Positions 5,986-13,959 of a stretch of 16,424 bases of DNA are shown piece after piece (the stretch's first letter is position 1; each line of letters starts with the position of its first letter). The stretch is taken from contig DHUT01000033.1 of assembly GCA_002409285.1 (NCBI GenBank), positions 1 through 16,424 on the forward strand, in the 5' to 3' direction. Made by a program: the position numbers and the translations under genes. Origin of the DNA: Firmicutes bacterium UBA5227 (GTDB taxonomy: Bacteria; Bacillota; Clostridia; Tissierellales; Sedimentibacteraceae). Under the pieces are notes generated by a model that worked only from the letters and a program-made list of their open reading frames with translations, did no database searches and was not told the DNA's origin.

Positions 5986-8310
5986 ATGAAAAAAATATTA
6001 CTGACAATTTTAATTTTAATAATATCTCTAACTTCATTTACAGAAGTATATGCACAAGGCTTTACTGACATAAGCCCGGACTTAACAGACCCGGCAGGTT
6101 TGTTGTCAAGCTATGGAATAATACAGGGTTATCCCGATGGTACCTTTAAACCTGATAAGTTTGTGACTCGTGCTGAAATGGCAAAAATAGTCACCGTCAC
6201 AGCCGGATTATCCGAATATTCAAAGAATATGACATCCTCATATGAGGATATGAAGGGACATTGGGCTGAAAGCTATGTTGAGCTTGCGGGCGTTCTCAAT
6301 CTGGTAAAAGGAATTACACCTACAACCTATGGTCCCGACAATTTAATTCGCTTTGAGGAAGCATATACAATGATAATAAGGCTCCTGGGATACAGTGATG
6401 AATCCCTTAAAGGTCTTTGGCCTACAAATTATCATAATAAGGCTTTGGAGCTCAAACTTTTTAAAAATATCGATTCTACCCATGAGTTTGCAACAAGAAG
6501 AGATGTGACCCTGATGCTTTACAATGCACTGAGCTGCGACACCGTAAAAATAAGGGACAATAACACCGTGTACTCCACAGGAAAACTGCTGCTCTCATCA
6601 CTCGGGAAAATGTCAACTATGGAAATTACCATGAGTGACCTTAATAACGAAAGCTTTGATTTCACAAACTATCTGTTTAATAAGTGGGATGTATATTACG
6701 ACAATAAGGGAAGTGTCGTCTATGCAACTAATCCAAGGCATACTGAATTTAAAGGAAAAGTAACCAGCCTGATGGCGAACAGGGTAATATTTGTTACAGA
6801 TGATTACGGAAACGTAAGTGCATTTAAGCTTCCTGAAATATCAATTATCATAAATGGCGAAAATGGAACCTTTAACAATTTAAAGGACAGCGAAATAAGG
6901 GTGGTTTATGAGGATGACTCCATAAATGGTGAAGTTATTGGAATAACTGCCTATAAGGAAACAGATGCTGTTGTTGTGGAAAGAAATCAGCTATACAAAG
7001 CGGGAAGCAAACAATTTGCCGGAAAAAATCTTCCTGTCAAAAATAATGGTGAAATTAATTACAATAAGCTGCATATATACGGTGACGCATCAGAATTGGA
7101 AGACATTCAGCAAAACGACCTGGTATATTTTTACGAAGCTAAAGGATCTAATAAGTCTGCGGCTCTGACTATGCATGTGGTTAAAAATCAGGCTGAAGGT
7201 ATTGTAACAGATATTCAAAAGTCAAATAATCACACCTATTATACAGTTAACAACATCAGCTACAAAACATCAGACAGCTTTATGTTTACTGAAGAAGTTT
7301 CTGTAAACGACAATATAAAATTAATATTTGATAAGGACAACAACATAATAAAAATTAATATCCTAAGCTATGGCAAAACTCCATCAACCTACGGAATAGT
7401 AGTGAATGCAAATAACTCAGGCAGCAATGCATCAGCAAAAATATTTGATGAATACGGAAAAATTAAAGATTATACCCTTGCGGATAATTCCAGCGTTGTT
7501 AGCATAACAGACAATGGCAAAGATTTAAGTAAAAAAACATATCTTAAAAAGAATGATATTGTTAAATTTAACCCGCCTGAAAGCGGTGCATTGAAAATAA
7601 TTAACTATATTCCATCAGCAACGTATATTGCAAGCAGCTATAATACCGGCACTTATACTTTGTCAAACGGATACTGGGTTTCTTCTAAAACGTTCATAGT
7701 ATATGAATCCGGTGGTAAATACCAGCTTCTGAAACCTAATCAGCTGGGCAGCTATCTGGAGGGTAAAGCAGTTGTAGGGGAAAACTATCACTTAGATGCT
7801 TTATACCTGAGCAGAGGAATTAAATCCGAAAGTCCCACAACTGTTACTCCGGAAATACCTCAGTCATACAGTGGCACAATTTACGGAATAATAAAGGGTG
7901 TTACTAAAATTGACAGTACGACAAGTCATGTTCAGTTTTTTAATAACAGCAGTGTTTTTTCCGTTTCAAGCACATCTGCCGCAGGCAAAAGAATTCCGTC
8001 TGTTCTAAATACTTATGTAAGGGCAACTATAGTTAACGGTGTAATAACAAACATTGAAAAAGCAACAGCAGAAACTGATAAGGTGAAAATAACACAGATT
8101 TTTTCAAGCCAGTTATTAATTGACAACATAACATACATGGAATACTCGCCGGAATTAACAGTATATGTATGCACCACAGACAAAGCGGGTAATGTAACCG
8201 GCTTTAATACAGGCTCTAAAAGTGATATAAAGTCAGGCACAACTGTTCAGCTGTATGACTTATACGGAGGCTTCGACGGTATAATCGACGTAGTACTGGT
8301 GTTTAAATAA
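5986..8310 (+). CDS. Secreted S-layer homology (SLH) domain protein, large beta-rich C-terminal part
   Basis: Predicted to be exported and held to the cell wall. I chose the ATG at 5986 because the only SD-like stretch, AGGATGA (5974-5980), can serve it; two in-frame ATGs at 5977 and 5980 overlap that stretch. Numbered from the 5977 ATG, a signal peptide runs to about residue 26 (KK, hydrophobic core, VYA cleavage). Three SLH modules follow: about 28-76 (IQGYPDGTFKPDKFVTRAEMAK), 88-140 (GHWAESYVELAGVLNLV) and 143-188 (weaker). The remaining roughly 590 residues match no domain I recognise, but contain repeated beta-rich segments of similar build near 257-325, 404-465, 469-545, 629-693 and 699-777. 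No catalytic motif is seen. It may be an envelope structural or adhesion protein. Confidence 0.9.
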   Translation: MKKILLTILILIISLTSFTEVYAQGFTDISPDLTDPAGLLSSYGIIQGYPDGTFKPDKFVTRAEMAKIVTVTAGLSEYSKNMTSSYEDMKGHWAESYVELAGVLNLVKGITPTTYGPDNLIRFEEAYTMIIRLLGYSDESLKGLWPTNYHNKALELKLFKNIDSTHEFATRRDVTLMLYNALSCDTVKIRDNNTVYSTGKLLLSSLGKMSTMEITMSDLNNESFDFTNYLFNKWDVYYDNKGSVVYATNPRHTEFKGKVTSLMANRVIFVTDDYGNVSAFKLPEISIIINGENGTFNNLKDSEIRVVYEDDSINGEVIGITAYKETDAVVVERNQLYKAGSKQFAGKNLPVKNNGEINYNKLHIYGDASELEDIQQNDLVYFYEAKGSNKSAALTMHVVKNQAEGIVTDIQKSNNHTYYTVNNISYKTSDSFMFTEEVSVNDNIKLIFDKDNNIIKINILSYGKTPSTYGIVVNANNSGSNASAKIFDEYGKIKDYTLADNSSVVSITDNGKDLSKKTYLKKNDIVKFNPPESGALKIINYIPSATYIASSYNTGTYTLSNGYWVSSKTFIVYESGGKYQLLKPNQLGSYLEGKAVVGENYHLDALYLSRGIKSESPTTVTPEIPQSYSGTIYGIIKGVTKIDSTTSHVQFFNNSSVFSVSSTSAAGKRIPSVLNTYVRATIVNGVITNIEKATAETDKVKITQIFSSQLLIDNITYMEYSPELTVYVCTTDKAGNVTGFNTGSKSDIKSGTTVQLYDLYGGFDGIIDVVLVFK

Positions 8311-8330
8311 AAAATACAAATGAATATATT

Positions 8331-8396
8331 AAGGAGATTCTTCGGGTAACCCTTCAGGACGCAATCATTCTGAGTACCGAAAAATCTCCTTTTTTT
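8331..8396 (+). terminator. Long composite terminator after the SLH gene, built from inverted repeat copies
   Basis: The outer stem AAGGAGATT (8331-8339) with AATCTCCTT (8383-8391) is perfect and followed by a run of T. Inside it, TTCGG (8341-8345) pairs with CCGAA, and TCAG with CTGA near the tip, making an arm of about 30 nt with small bulges. The two arms read as inverted copies of a unit like AGATTCTTCGG...CTCAGAATGA. I recall such units as dispersed repeats in Firmicute genomes. It lies 32 bp from the end of the convergent ABC-F gene but has no strong T-run on that strand. Confidence 0.85.
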
Positions 8397-8427
8397 ATAA
8401 TTACCCGTCTATTGCCACACTGTTATG

Positions 8428-9984
8428 TTAAACTATTCTTGTTGTGAAATCTTCTAAATTCCACACATCTGTTATGAAGCTTTCATAAAAATAGGGCTCA
8501 TGACTGACCATAAGGATTGTTCCTCTGAATTCAGCCAATGCTTTTTCCAGCTCATCCTTTGCTTCAGGATCAAGGTGGTTTGTAGGTTCATCAAGTATAA
8601 GAAAATTCAATTCCTTAAGCAAAATTTTACACAGCCTCACCTTTGCATTTTCTCCGCCTGACAATACCATCATCATACTCGTAATATTTTCTGTCGTAAG
8701 TCCACAGCGTGCCAGCTCAAGCCTCACCTCGTGATTTGTCAGGAAAGGATATTCATTCCAGACCTCATTTAAAGCTGTATTTGCATTATTTTTTGAATCT
8801 TCCTGCTCAAAGTAACCATATATCACATTTTCTCCGGAAGAAACATTTCCGCTTATGGGAGGAAGAATTCCCAGCAATGTTTTTAACAGAGTTGATTTAC
8901 CAAGACCATTAACTCCGGTAAGAGCAATTTTTTTATTCCTTTCTACCTGGAGGTTCATAGGCTTTGTCAAAGGCTGGTCATAACCGATAACAAGATCCTG
9001 CGCATCAATTAAAAATCTGCTTGGAGCTTTAGCTTCCCTAAATTTAAAGGAAGGCTTCGGCTTCTCTCTGGGTCTTTCCAGGATATCCATTTTTTCAAGC
9101 TGTTTCATGCGGCTGTTGGCCATGCCTCTGGTAGCAACCCTGGCTTTATTTCTTGCTATAAAATCCTCTAATTTTTCAATTTCTTTTTGCTGCTTTTCAT
9201 ATTCACGTTCTTCCTTTTGTTTATTTAATTCATAGATTCTGTTAAACTCCTCATAATTTCCTACATAACGTGTCAGGCTGCAATTTTCCACGTGATATAT
9301 AATATTTGAAACATCATTGATAAACGGAATGTCATGGGATATCAGGATAAACGCATTTTCATAATTCTGTAAATAGACTGTAAGCCACCTACAATGATCT
9401 TCGTCCAAATAGTTTGTAGGTTCATCAAGAAGCAGTATTGCAGGGTTTTGAAGCAAAAGCTTAGTCAGAAGCACCTTAGTTCTCTGCCCTCCGCTTAATT
9501 CGTCAACAAACTTGTCGAGTCCGATGTCCCCAAGCCCTAATCCATTAGCAACTTCTTCTATTTTTGAATCAATCACATAAAATCCGCTGCTGTCCAGTAT
9601 GGTTTGAATATCCGCTGCATCTTCCAGCATCCTGTTGACAGTTTCCTCTTCTGCTTCCGACATATCCTCGTAAAGCTTCATCATCTCCTGTTCCATTTTA
9701 AATAGGTCATCAAAAGCGAGACGCAGATTTTCTCTTATAGTTGTCCCAGACTTCAGTGCGGAATGTTGGTCAAGGTAACCCACAGAAACCCTTTTGGACC
9801 ACTCCACAGTTCCCTCATCAGGCATTAGCTTTCCTGTTATAATATTTAAAAATGTAGACTTACCCTCTCCGTTTGCTCCAATTAGGGCAACGTGTTCACC
9901 CTTTAGCAGTCTGAATGATACATTTTGCAAAATTGCACGGACTCCAAAGCCGTGAGTCACATTTTTTACATCTAAAATACTCAT
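8428..9984 (-). CDS. ABC-F family ATPase (duplicated ATP-binding cassettes)
   Basis: A cytoplasmic tandem ABC ATPase without membrane segments. ABC-F proteins act on the ribosome, in translation-factor or antibiotic-resistance roles. In its 518 residues cassette 1 has Walker A GANGEGKST (36-44), signature LSGGQ (163-167) and Walker B ILLLDEPTNYLD (183-194). Cassette 2 has Walker A GVNGLGKST (357-365), signature LSGGE (441-445) and LILDEPTNHLD (462-472). A charged linker of about 245-325, rich in Lys and Glu, is the inter-domain helical hairpin that reaches the ribosome in this family. TTAAGGAG precedes the ATG. A 12-codon reading frame ends 9 nt before the start, which suggests translational control. 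I cannot tell from sequence whether it is a resistance or a housekeeping member. Confidence 0.93.
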   Translation of the reverse strand: MSILDVKNVTHGFGVRAILQNVSFRLLKGEHVALIGANGEGKSTFLNIITGKLMPDEGTVEWSKRVSVGYLDQHSALKSGTTIRENLRLAFDDLFKMEQEMMKLYEDMSEAEEETVNRMLEDAADIQTILDSSGFYVIDSKIEEVANGLGLGDIGLDKFVDELSGGQRTKVLLTKLLLQNPAILLLDEPTNYLDEDHCRWLTVYLQNYENAFILISHDIPFINDVSNIIYHVENCSLTRYVGNYEEFNRIYELNKQKEEREYEKQQKEIEKLEDFIARNKARVATRGMANSRMKQLEKMDILERPREKPKPSFKFREAKAPSRFLIDAQDLVIGYDQPLTKPMNLQVERNKKIALTGVNGLGKSTLLKTLLGILPPISGNVSSGENVIYGYFEQEDSKNNANTALNEVWNEYPFLTNHEVRLELARCGLTTENITSMMMVLSGGENAKVRLCKILLKELNFLILDEPTNHLDPEAKDELEKALAEFRGTILMVSHEPYFYESFITDVWNLEDFTTRIV

Positions 9985-9993
9985 AAATTCTCC

Positions 9994-10032
9994 TTAATCA
10001 GCTGTTGGCTTCCATAAGAAATCTTCAGCCAT
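9994..10032 (-). CDS. Putative 12-residue leader peptide upstream of the ABC-F gene
   Basis: On the minus strand GGAG (10044-10041), 8 nt and ATG open a frame coding for MAEDFLWKPTAD, ended by TAA. The stop codon is also the first three bases of TAAGGAG, the ABC-F ribosome binding site, and only 9 nt separate stop and start. A ribosome on the leader would thus cover or expose the ABC-F start. Leader peptides are known to control several ABC-F resistance genes by ribosome stalling, which makes this plausible. It could also be chance; no terminator-antiterminator pair is visible. Confidence 0.5.
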   Translation of the reverse strand: MAEDFLWKPTAD

Positions 10033-10051
10033 AATTAAAACTCCAGGATTT

Positions 10052-10080
10052 ATAATAATAAAAATTGTAGCCATTGTAAA
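10052..10080 (-). promoter_or_regulatory. Probable promoter of the ABC-F gene
   Basis: TTTACA (10080-10075) and TATTAT (10057-10052) are spaced 17 bp on the minus strand, five of six matches each. The start would fall near 10045, right at the Shine-Dalgarno of the leader peptide, which is tight. A small dyad, AAACAC (10078-10083) with GTGTTT (10090-10095), overlaps the -35 box and could be an operator. Confidence 0.5.
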
Positions 10081-10131
10081 CACTTTTTTGTGTTTTTGCC
10101 CCTGTAATCTGTATTTTATTTTTACACATTA

Positions 10132-10160
10132 TTGATTTAATTTTATTAATTTGGTATAAT
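10132..10160 (+). promoter_or_regulatory. Promoter of the alr-glyA operon
   Basis: TTGATT (10132-10137) and a perfect TATAAT (10155-10160) are spaced 17 bp. Transcription would start near 10167, giving a leader of about 30 nt that contains GGGAGG (10179-10184), the alr ribosome binding site. Confidence 0.75.
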
Positions 10161-10195
10161 AAATTATAAGCAAAATTTGGGAGGATAATAGATAA

Positions 10196-11323
10196 ATGAA
10201 CGAAAGGATAAGACCTGCCTGGGTCGAAATAAACAAAGAAAAGGCAATTCATAACTTTTTGGAAGTAAGAAGAGCTGTGGGCAAGGATGTAAAAATTTGT
10301 GCTGTTGTAAAAGCAGACAGCTATGGAATGGGTGCCCTAAAACTTTCTGAAATGTACCTGGAAAACGGTGTAGATATGTTTGCTGTGGCAGTAATATCTG
10401 AGGCATTAGAACTCAGGCAGGAAATAAAAGATAAGGATATTTTAATTCTGGGATATACCCCTGAAGAATTTTACGATGATGCTATAAACAACAACCTTAC
10501 TCTGACAATTTACAACTACGAGCTGGCAGAAAAACTGAATGAAGTCGCCAAAAATCTGAACAAGATAGCAAAAATACACATAAAAGTAGAAACAGGAATG
10601 AACAGACTGGGGTTTTACCCCACAGAAGAAAATGCAGATAAGGTAAAAGCAATATCCAAAATGAGTAATATATCCATTGAGGGTGCATTTTCACACCAAG
10701 CAAGAGCAGATGAAAGAGATAAAACAACCGCACATAAACAGGCGGGCAAATTTATAAGCTTTATGAAGATGCTAAAAGATAAGAATGTTACAATTCCAAT
10801 AAAGCACATTGCAAACAGTGCCACAATAATAGAGTTGCCTGAGTATTATTTTGATATGGTACGGCCCGGTATAATACTATCAGGATTTTATCCTTCTGAT
10901 GAAGTAAATAAGAACGAGTATAAATTTGAAATATGCGTAACCTTAAAAGCCAGGGTTGCTAATGTGAAAACAATTCAGGCAGGAGAAGGGGTCAGCTATG
11001 GTCACTTGTTTAAAGCCGAAAAATCAACTGTTGTAGGAACCATTCCGTTAGGCTATGCCGATGGATATTCCAGACTATTGTCCAATAGAGGATATATAGT
11101 AGTAAAAGGTATAAAATGCCCCATATTAGGTAAGGTATGTATGGATCAATTTATGGTAGATTTATCAGAAGTTGAAAACCCACAAATAGGTGATGAAGCA
11201 ATTATTTACGGTGATGGAACTGACGGTGCCATGACTGCGGAGGATGTTGCGAATATGAGAGGCACCATATCTTATGAGGTTTTGACAAACTTGGGTAAAA
11301 GACTCCCAAGAATATATGTATAG
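10196..11323 (+). CDS. alr: Alanine racemase
   Basis: A pyridoxal-phosphate enzyme that interconverts L- and D-alanine, supplying D-alanine for peptidoglycan. In its 375 residues Lys39 in AVVKADSYGMG is the PLP-binding lysine. Tyr268 in GEGVSYGHLF is the second catalytic base, and Arg137 in MNRLGF corresponds to the arginine that contacts the PLP phenolate. The barrel and C-terminal beta domain are complete, ending KRLPRIYV. GGGAGG lies 11 nt before the ATG. The stop TAG forms part of the glyA ribosome binding site (TAGGAG), so the two genes are one operon. Activity on serine cannot be excluded from sequence, but I see no reason to prefer it. Confidence 0.95.
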   Translation: MNERIRPAWVEINKEKAIHNFLEVRRAVGKDVKICAVVKADSYGMGALKLSEMYLENGVDMFAVAVISEALELRQEIKDKDILILGYTPEEFYDDAINNNLTLTIYNYELAEKLNEVAKNLNKIAKIHIKVETGMNRLGFYPTEENADKVKAISKMSNISIEGAFSHQARADERDKTTAHKQAGKFISFMKMLKDKNVTIPIKHIANSATIIELPEYYFDMVRPGIILSGFYPSDEVNKNEYKFEICVTLKARVANVKTIQAGEGVSYGHLFKAEKSTVVGTIPLGYADGYSRLLSNRGYIVVKGIKCPILGKVCMDQFMVDLSEVENPQIGDEAIIYGDGTDGAMTAEDVANMRGTISYEVLTNLGKRLPRIYV

Positions 11324-11332
11324 GAGAAAAAT

Positions 11333-12556
11333 ATGAATTTTGATTTAATCAAACAAAACGACAATGAACTCTACAGTGCAATGATGGAGGAAAAGGAAAG
11401 ACAAAATATCAACATAGAGCTTATAGCTTCCGAAAACTTTGTTTCTGAAACAGTCCTGGAAGCAATGGGAAGCCACCTGACAAACAAATATGCAGAAGGT
11501 TACCCCGGTAAAAGATATTACGGCGGATGCGAATATGTAGACAAGGTTGAAAATCTGGCAAGAGAAAGAGCCAAAAAAATCTTTGGAGCAGACCATGCCA
11601 ATGTACAGCCTCATTCAGGTTCAAATGCAAACTTTGGCGTATACTTCGCAGTTTTAAAGCCCGGAGATAAAATTCTTGGCATGGATCTGTCACAAGGCGG
11701 TCATTTAACACACGGAAGCCCTGTAAATATGTCAGGCTCTTATTTTAACGTAGCTTTCTATGGAGTAGACAAAAAAACTGAAAAAATTGATTATGACCAA
11801 GTAAGAGAAATCGCCAAGAGGGAACGTCCAAAGCTTATTGTTGCAGGGGCAAGCGCATATTCAAGATTCATAGACTTTAAGGCATTCAGAGAAATAGCAG
11901 ATGAAGTCGGAGCATATTTTATGGTAGATATGGCTCACATTGCAGGGCTTGTTGCAGTAGGTCTTCATCCCAATCCGGTTGAATATGCTGATTTCGTAAC
12001 TACTACAACACACAAAACCTTAAGAGGACCAAGAGGCGGCATGATTCTTTGCAAAAATGAATTTGCACAAAAAATTGACAAAGCCATATTCCCCGGAATC
12101 CAGGGCGGACCATTAATGCACGTTATAGCCGCTAAAGCAGCATGTTTCAAGGAAGCAATGAATGATGACTTCAAAACCTACCAGCAGCAGGTACTGAATA
12201 ATGCAAAAACATTGTCTCAGGAATTGTCAGACAGAGGCTTTAGAATTGTCTCAGGAGGAACTGACAACCACCTAATGCTTGTAGATGTAAGAAACAAAGG
12301 TCTGACCGGTAAGGAAGCTGAAAAGATGCTGGATGAAATTCATATTACAACTAATAAAAATACGATACCTTTTGACCCTGAAAGCCCATTTGTAACAAGC
12401 GGCTTAAGAATCGGAACCCCTGCGGCTACCACAAAGGGCATGAAGGAAGCTGAAATGGTTGAACTGGCTTCAATCATTGACGGCACACTCAGCAGGACAG
12501 AAAGCAAGGAACATGCTATAAATAAAGTATTGGAACTTACATCAAAATTTAGATAA
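11333..12556 (+). CDS. glyA: Serine hydroxymethyltransferase
   Basis: A PLP enzyme that converts serine and tetrahydrofolate to glycine and 5,10-methylene-tetrahydrofolate, the main one-carbon source. The 407-residue length is normal. Recognisable blocks are IASENFVS (31-38), NKYAEGYPGKRYYGG (51-65), QPHSGSNAN (92-100), VDMAHIAGL (198-206) and the PLP lysine Lys228 in TTTTHKTLRGPRGG. TAGGAG, which includes the stop codon of alr, serves as ribosome binding site. The ATG starts 9 nt after the alr stop. A strong terminator follows directly. Confidence 0.97.
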   Translation: MNFDLIKQNDNELYSAMMEEKERQNINIELIASENFVSETVLEAMGSHLTNKYAEGYPGKRYYGGCEYVDKVENLARERAKKIFGADHANVQPHSGSNANFGVYFAVLKPGDKILGMDLSQGGHLTHGSPVNMSGSYFNVAFYGVDKKTEKIDYDQVREIAKRERPKLIVAGASAYSRFIDFKAFREIADEVGAYFMVDMAHIAGLVAVGLHPNPVEYADFVTTTTHKTLRGPRGGMILCKNEFAQKIDKAIFPGIQGGPLMHVIAAKAACFKEAMNDDFKTYQQQVLNNAKTLSQELSDRGFRIVSGGTDNHLMLVDVRNKGLTGKEAEKMLDEIHITTNKNTIPFDPESPFVTSGLRIGTPAATTKGMKEAEMVELASIIDGTLSRTESKEHAINKVLELTSKFR

Positions 12557-12568
12557 CTCATAATAAAT

Positions 12569-12608
12569 AAAACAGGATTTTAATAAATTATATTAAGATC
12601 CTGTTTTT
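12569..12608. terminator. Bidirectional terminator between glyA and the Fur-family gene
   Basis: AAAACAGGAT (12569-12578) and ATCCTGTTTT (12598-12607) form a perfect 10-bp stem, with a shorter inner AT stem. T-rich tracts follow on both strands (TTTTTATT on plus, TTTTATTTATT on minus). It suits the convergent ends of glyA and the metal operon. Confidence 0.9.
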
Positions 12609-12645
12609 ATTGCAGTTTAAAAAAAAGCAAATAACTCTAACCTCC

Positions 12646-13074
12646 TTATTTTTTTTTATTTCTTGAAGCTTCGAGACACCCGGAACATATACCTGTAAGC
12701 TGAAGGCTGTGACCGGTTACCTTAAAGCCCGTATCTTTACTGATTTTCTCGCTCATATCCTCAATTGGGCAGTCTTCAATCAAAACCGACCTATTGCATA
12801 TACAGCAGGTTATATAATGGTTATGAGACAAATCATTCAATTCATATGCGGCAGTACCATCACCTCTTACAATCTTTATAAGCACATTTTTATCTGTAAG
12901 AGTGTGCAAAGTCCTGTAAACCGTTGACAAGTTAATCTTACAGTCTTCAATTATAAGCTGTCGGAATATTTCCTCAGCCGTAATAGGTTCCTTAGCATCT
13001 TTAATTACGGAAAGAATTGTACATCTTTGTTTCGTATTTTTCAGTGATGTTTTTTTAAAAATATCCTCTATCAT
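12646..13074 (-). CDS. Fur-family metal-responsive transcriptional repressor (Zur/PerR-like)
   Basis: A dimeric winged-helix regulator of 142 residues. The DNA-binding half (about 1-80) includes the usual NLSTVYRTLHTL recognition region (48-59). The C-terminal half has two CxxC pairs, Cys90/Cys93 and Cys130/Cys133, the structural zinc site. His84, His86, Glu100, Cys102 and His122 are candidates for the sensing site; the Cys after the acidic stretch (EDCP) resembles Zur more than Fur. The sensed metal (zinc, manganese or iron) is not decided by this. It is the second gene of an operon: its GAGGT ribosome binding site overlaps the permease stop, and its start is 8 nt away. The Fur-type operator before the permease implies that it represses its own operon. 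Confidence 0.9.
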   Translation of the reverse strand: MIEDIFKKTSLKNTKQRCTILSVIKDAKEPITAEEIFRQLIIEDCKINLSTVYRTLHTLTDKNVLIKIVRGDGTAAYELNDLSHNHYITCCICNRSVLIEDCPIEDMSEKISKDTGFKVTGHSLQLTGICSGCLEASRNKKK

Positions 13075-13082
13075 AACTACCT

Positions 13083-13922
13083 CTATACAAATGCCTGAAT
13101 TAAACTTCCTGCTGCAAATGAAATAATATAAATATAAAACAATATCTTAAGGTTTTTTTTCATGTTTTTATTATCCTTAAGAAGAACAATGAGTCCTACT
13201 CCTGCACCCGTACTTAAACCTGCTATGGCAGAACCAAAACTCAGGCTTCCTGACAAATACAGCTGCGTAATTATAATTGATGATGCACAGTTCGGTATAA
13301 ATCCTATCAGTGCCGCAACTGCAGGCTGCAATATGCTGTCACTCAGCAGCACCCTCGAAAGATTTTCCTCTCCTATAAAATAAATCGCCACATTCATCAT
13401 CAGCATGGTTATTACAATAAAAAAATATATATGGACTGTATGGCTAAGAGCAGAACGTAAAATTTCGGTATGTCCATCATGGCATTCATGAAAACGAACC
13501 TGCTGCCGGCTTCCATCAGCACGAGATTCATCCTCAAAAAACTTATAAAATACTTTGTCTGCAATTAACCCGGCAATTACGGCAATTACAATTTTTACTG
13601 CTATAAGCTTTAGAACAGTATCCAAACTTCCTGAATTAGCAAGAATTACAGGAATAGCTTCATCTGATGTGGAAATAAAAACAGCTATCAGTGTTCCCAC
13701 AGAAATTACCTTATTTGTGTATAGATTTGCAGCAGCCACAGAAAATCCGCATTGAGGAAAACTCCCAAGCAGTGCCCCGCCTGCAACTCCATATTTTTTA
13801 AGTTGATATATAAGTTTATCCGATGATTTGTATTCAATATATTCTATAATTAAATATGTAACAAATAAAAACGGAAGAATTCTTATTGAATCAATAAATG
13901 TATCAAGTAATATTTCAAACAT
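13083..13922 (-). CDS. Heavy-metal exporter-like permease (ArsP_2 / putative manganese transporter family)
   Basis: An integral membrane protein of 279 residues with about 8-10 hydrophobic segments in two related halves. Half 1 contains GSFPQCGFSVAAANLYTNKV (53-72) and VFISTSDEAIPVIL (81-94). Half 2 contains GFIPNCASSIIITQLYLSGS (207-226). The PQC/PNC pair with Cys58 and Cys212 and the STSDEAIP block are what I recall from the putative 10-TM heavy-metal exporter family (Pfam ArsP_2). The central hydrophilic loop (about 128-160) carries HECHDGH (145-151), a likely metal-binding cluster. The in-frame ATG 36 nt upstream is rejected, since it lies inside the operator; TGGAGGG precedes the ATG at 13922. 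The substrate is unproven: a divalent metal is likely from the co-transcribed Fur-type regulator. Confidence 0.85.
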   Translation of the reverse strand: MFEILLDTFIDSIRILPFLFVTYLIIEYIEYKSSDKLIYQLKKYGVAGGALLGSFPQCGFSVAAANLYTNKVISVGTLIAVFISTSDEAIPVILANSGSLDTVLKLIAVKIVIAVIAGLIADKVFYKFFEDESRADGSRQQVRFHECHDGHTEILRSALSHTVHIYFFIVITMLMMNVAIYFIGEENLSRVLLSDSILQPAVAALIGFIPNCASSIIITQLYLSGSLSFGSAIAGLSTGAGVGLIVLLKDNKNMKKNLKILFYIYIISFAAGSLIQAFV

Positions 13923-13934
13923 ATTGCCCTCCAA

Positions 13935-13959
13935 ATTGCAAATGATTTGCATTTGCAAT
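13935..13959. promoter_or_regulatory. Fur-type operator built of GCAAAT hexamers
   Basis: The minus strand of 13956-13938 reads GCAAATGCAAATCATTTGC. This is two direct hexamers and one inverted hexamer with a 1-bp gap, the exact layout of the classical Fur box GATAATGATAATCATTATC but with GCAAAT replacing GATAAT. It includes a 7-1-7 dyad, TGCAAAT-G-ATTTGCA (13937-13951), and a 10-5-10 dyad spanning the whole element. It overlaps the edge of the -10 box and the probable start site, an ideal position for repression. Confidence 0.85.

Noticed and set aside
13923..13958. An upstream in-frame ATG extending the permease by 12 residues
   Set aside because: It would begin inside the -10/operator region, upstream of the predicted start of transcription. 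The ATG at 13922 has a strong TGGAGGG site.
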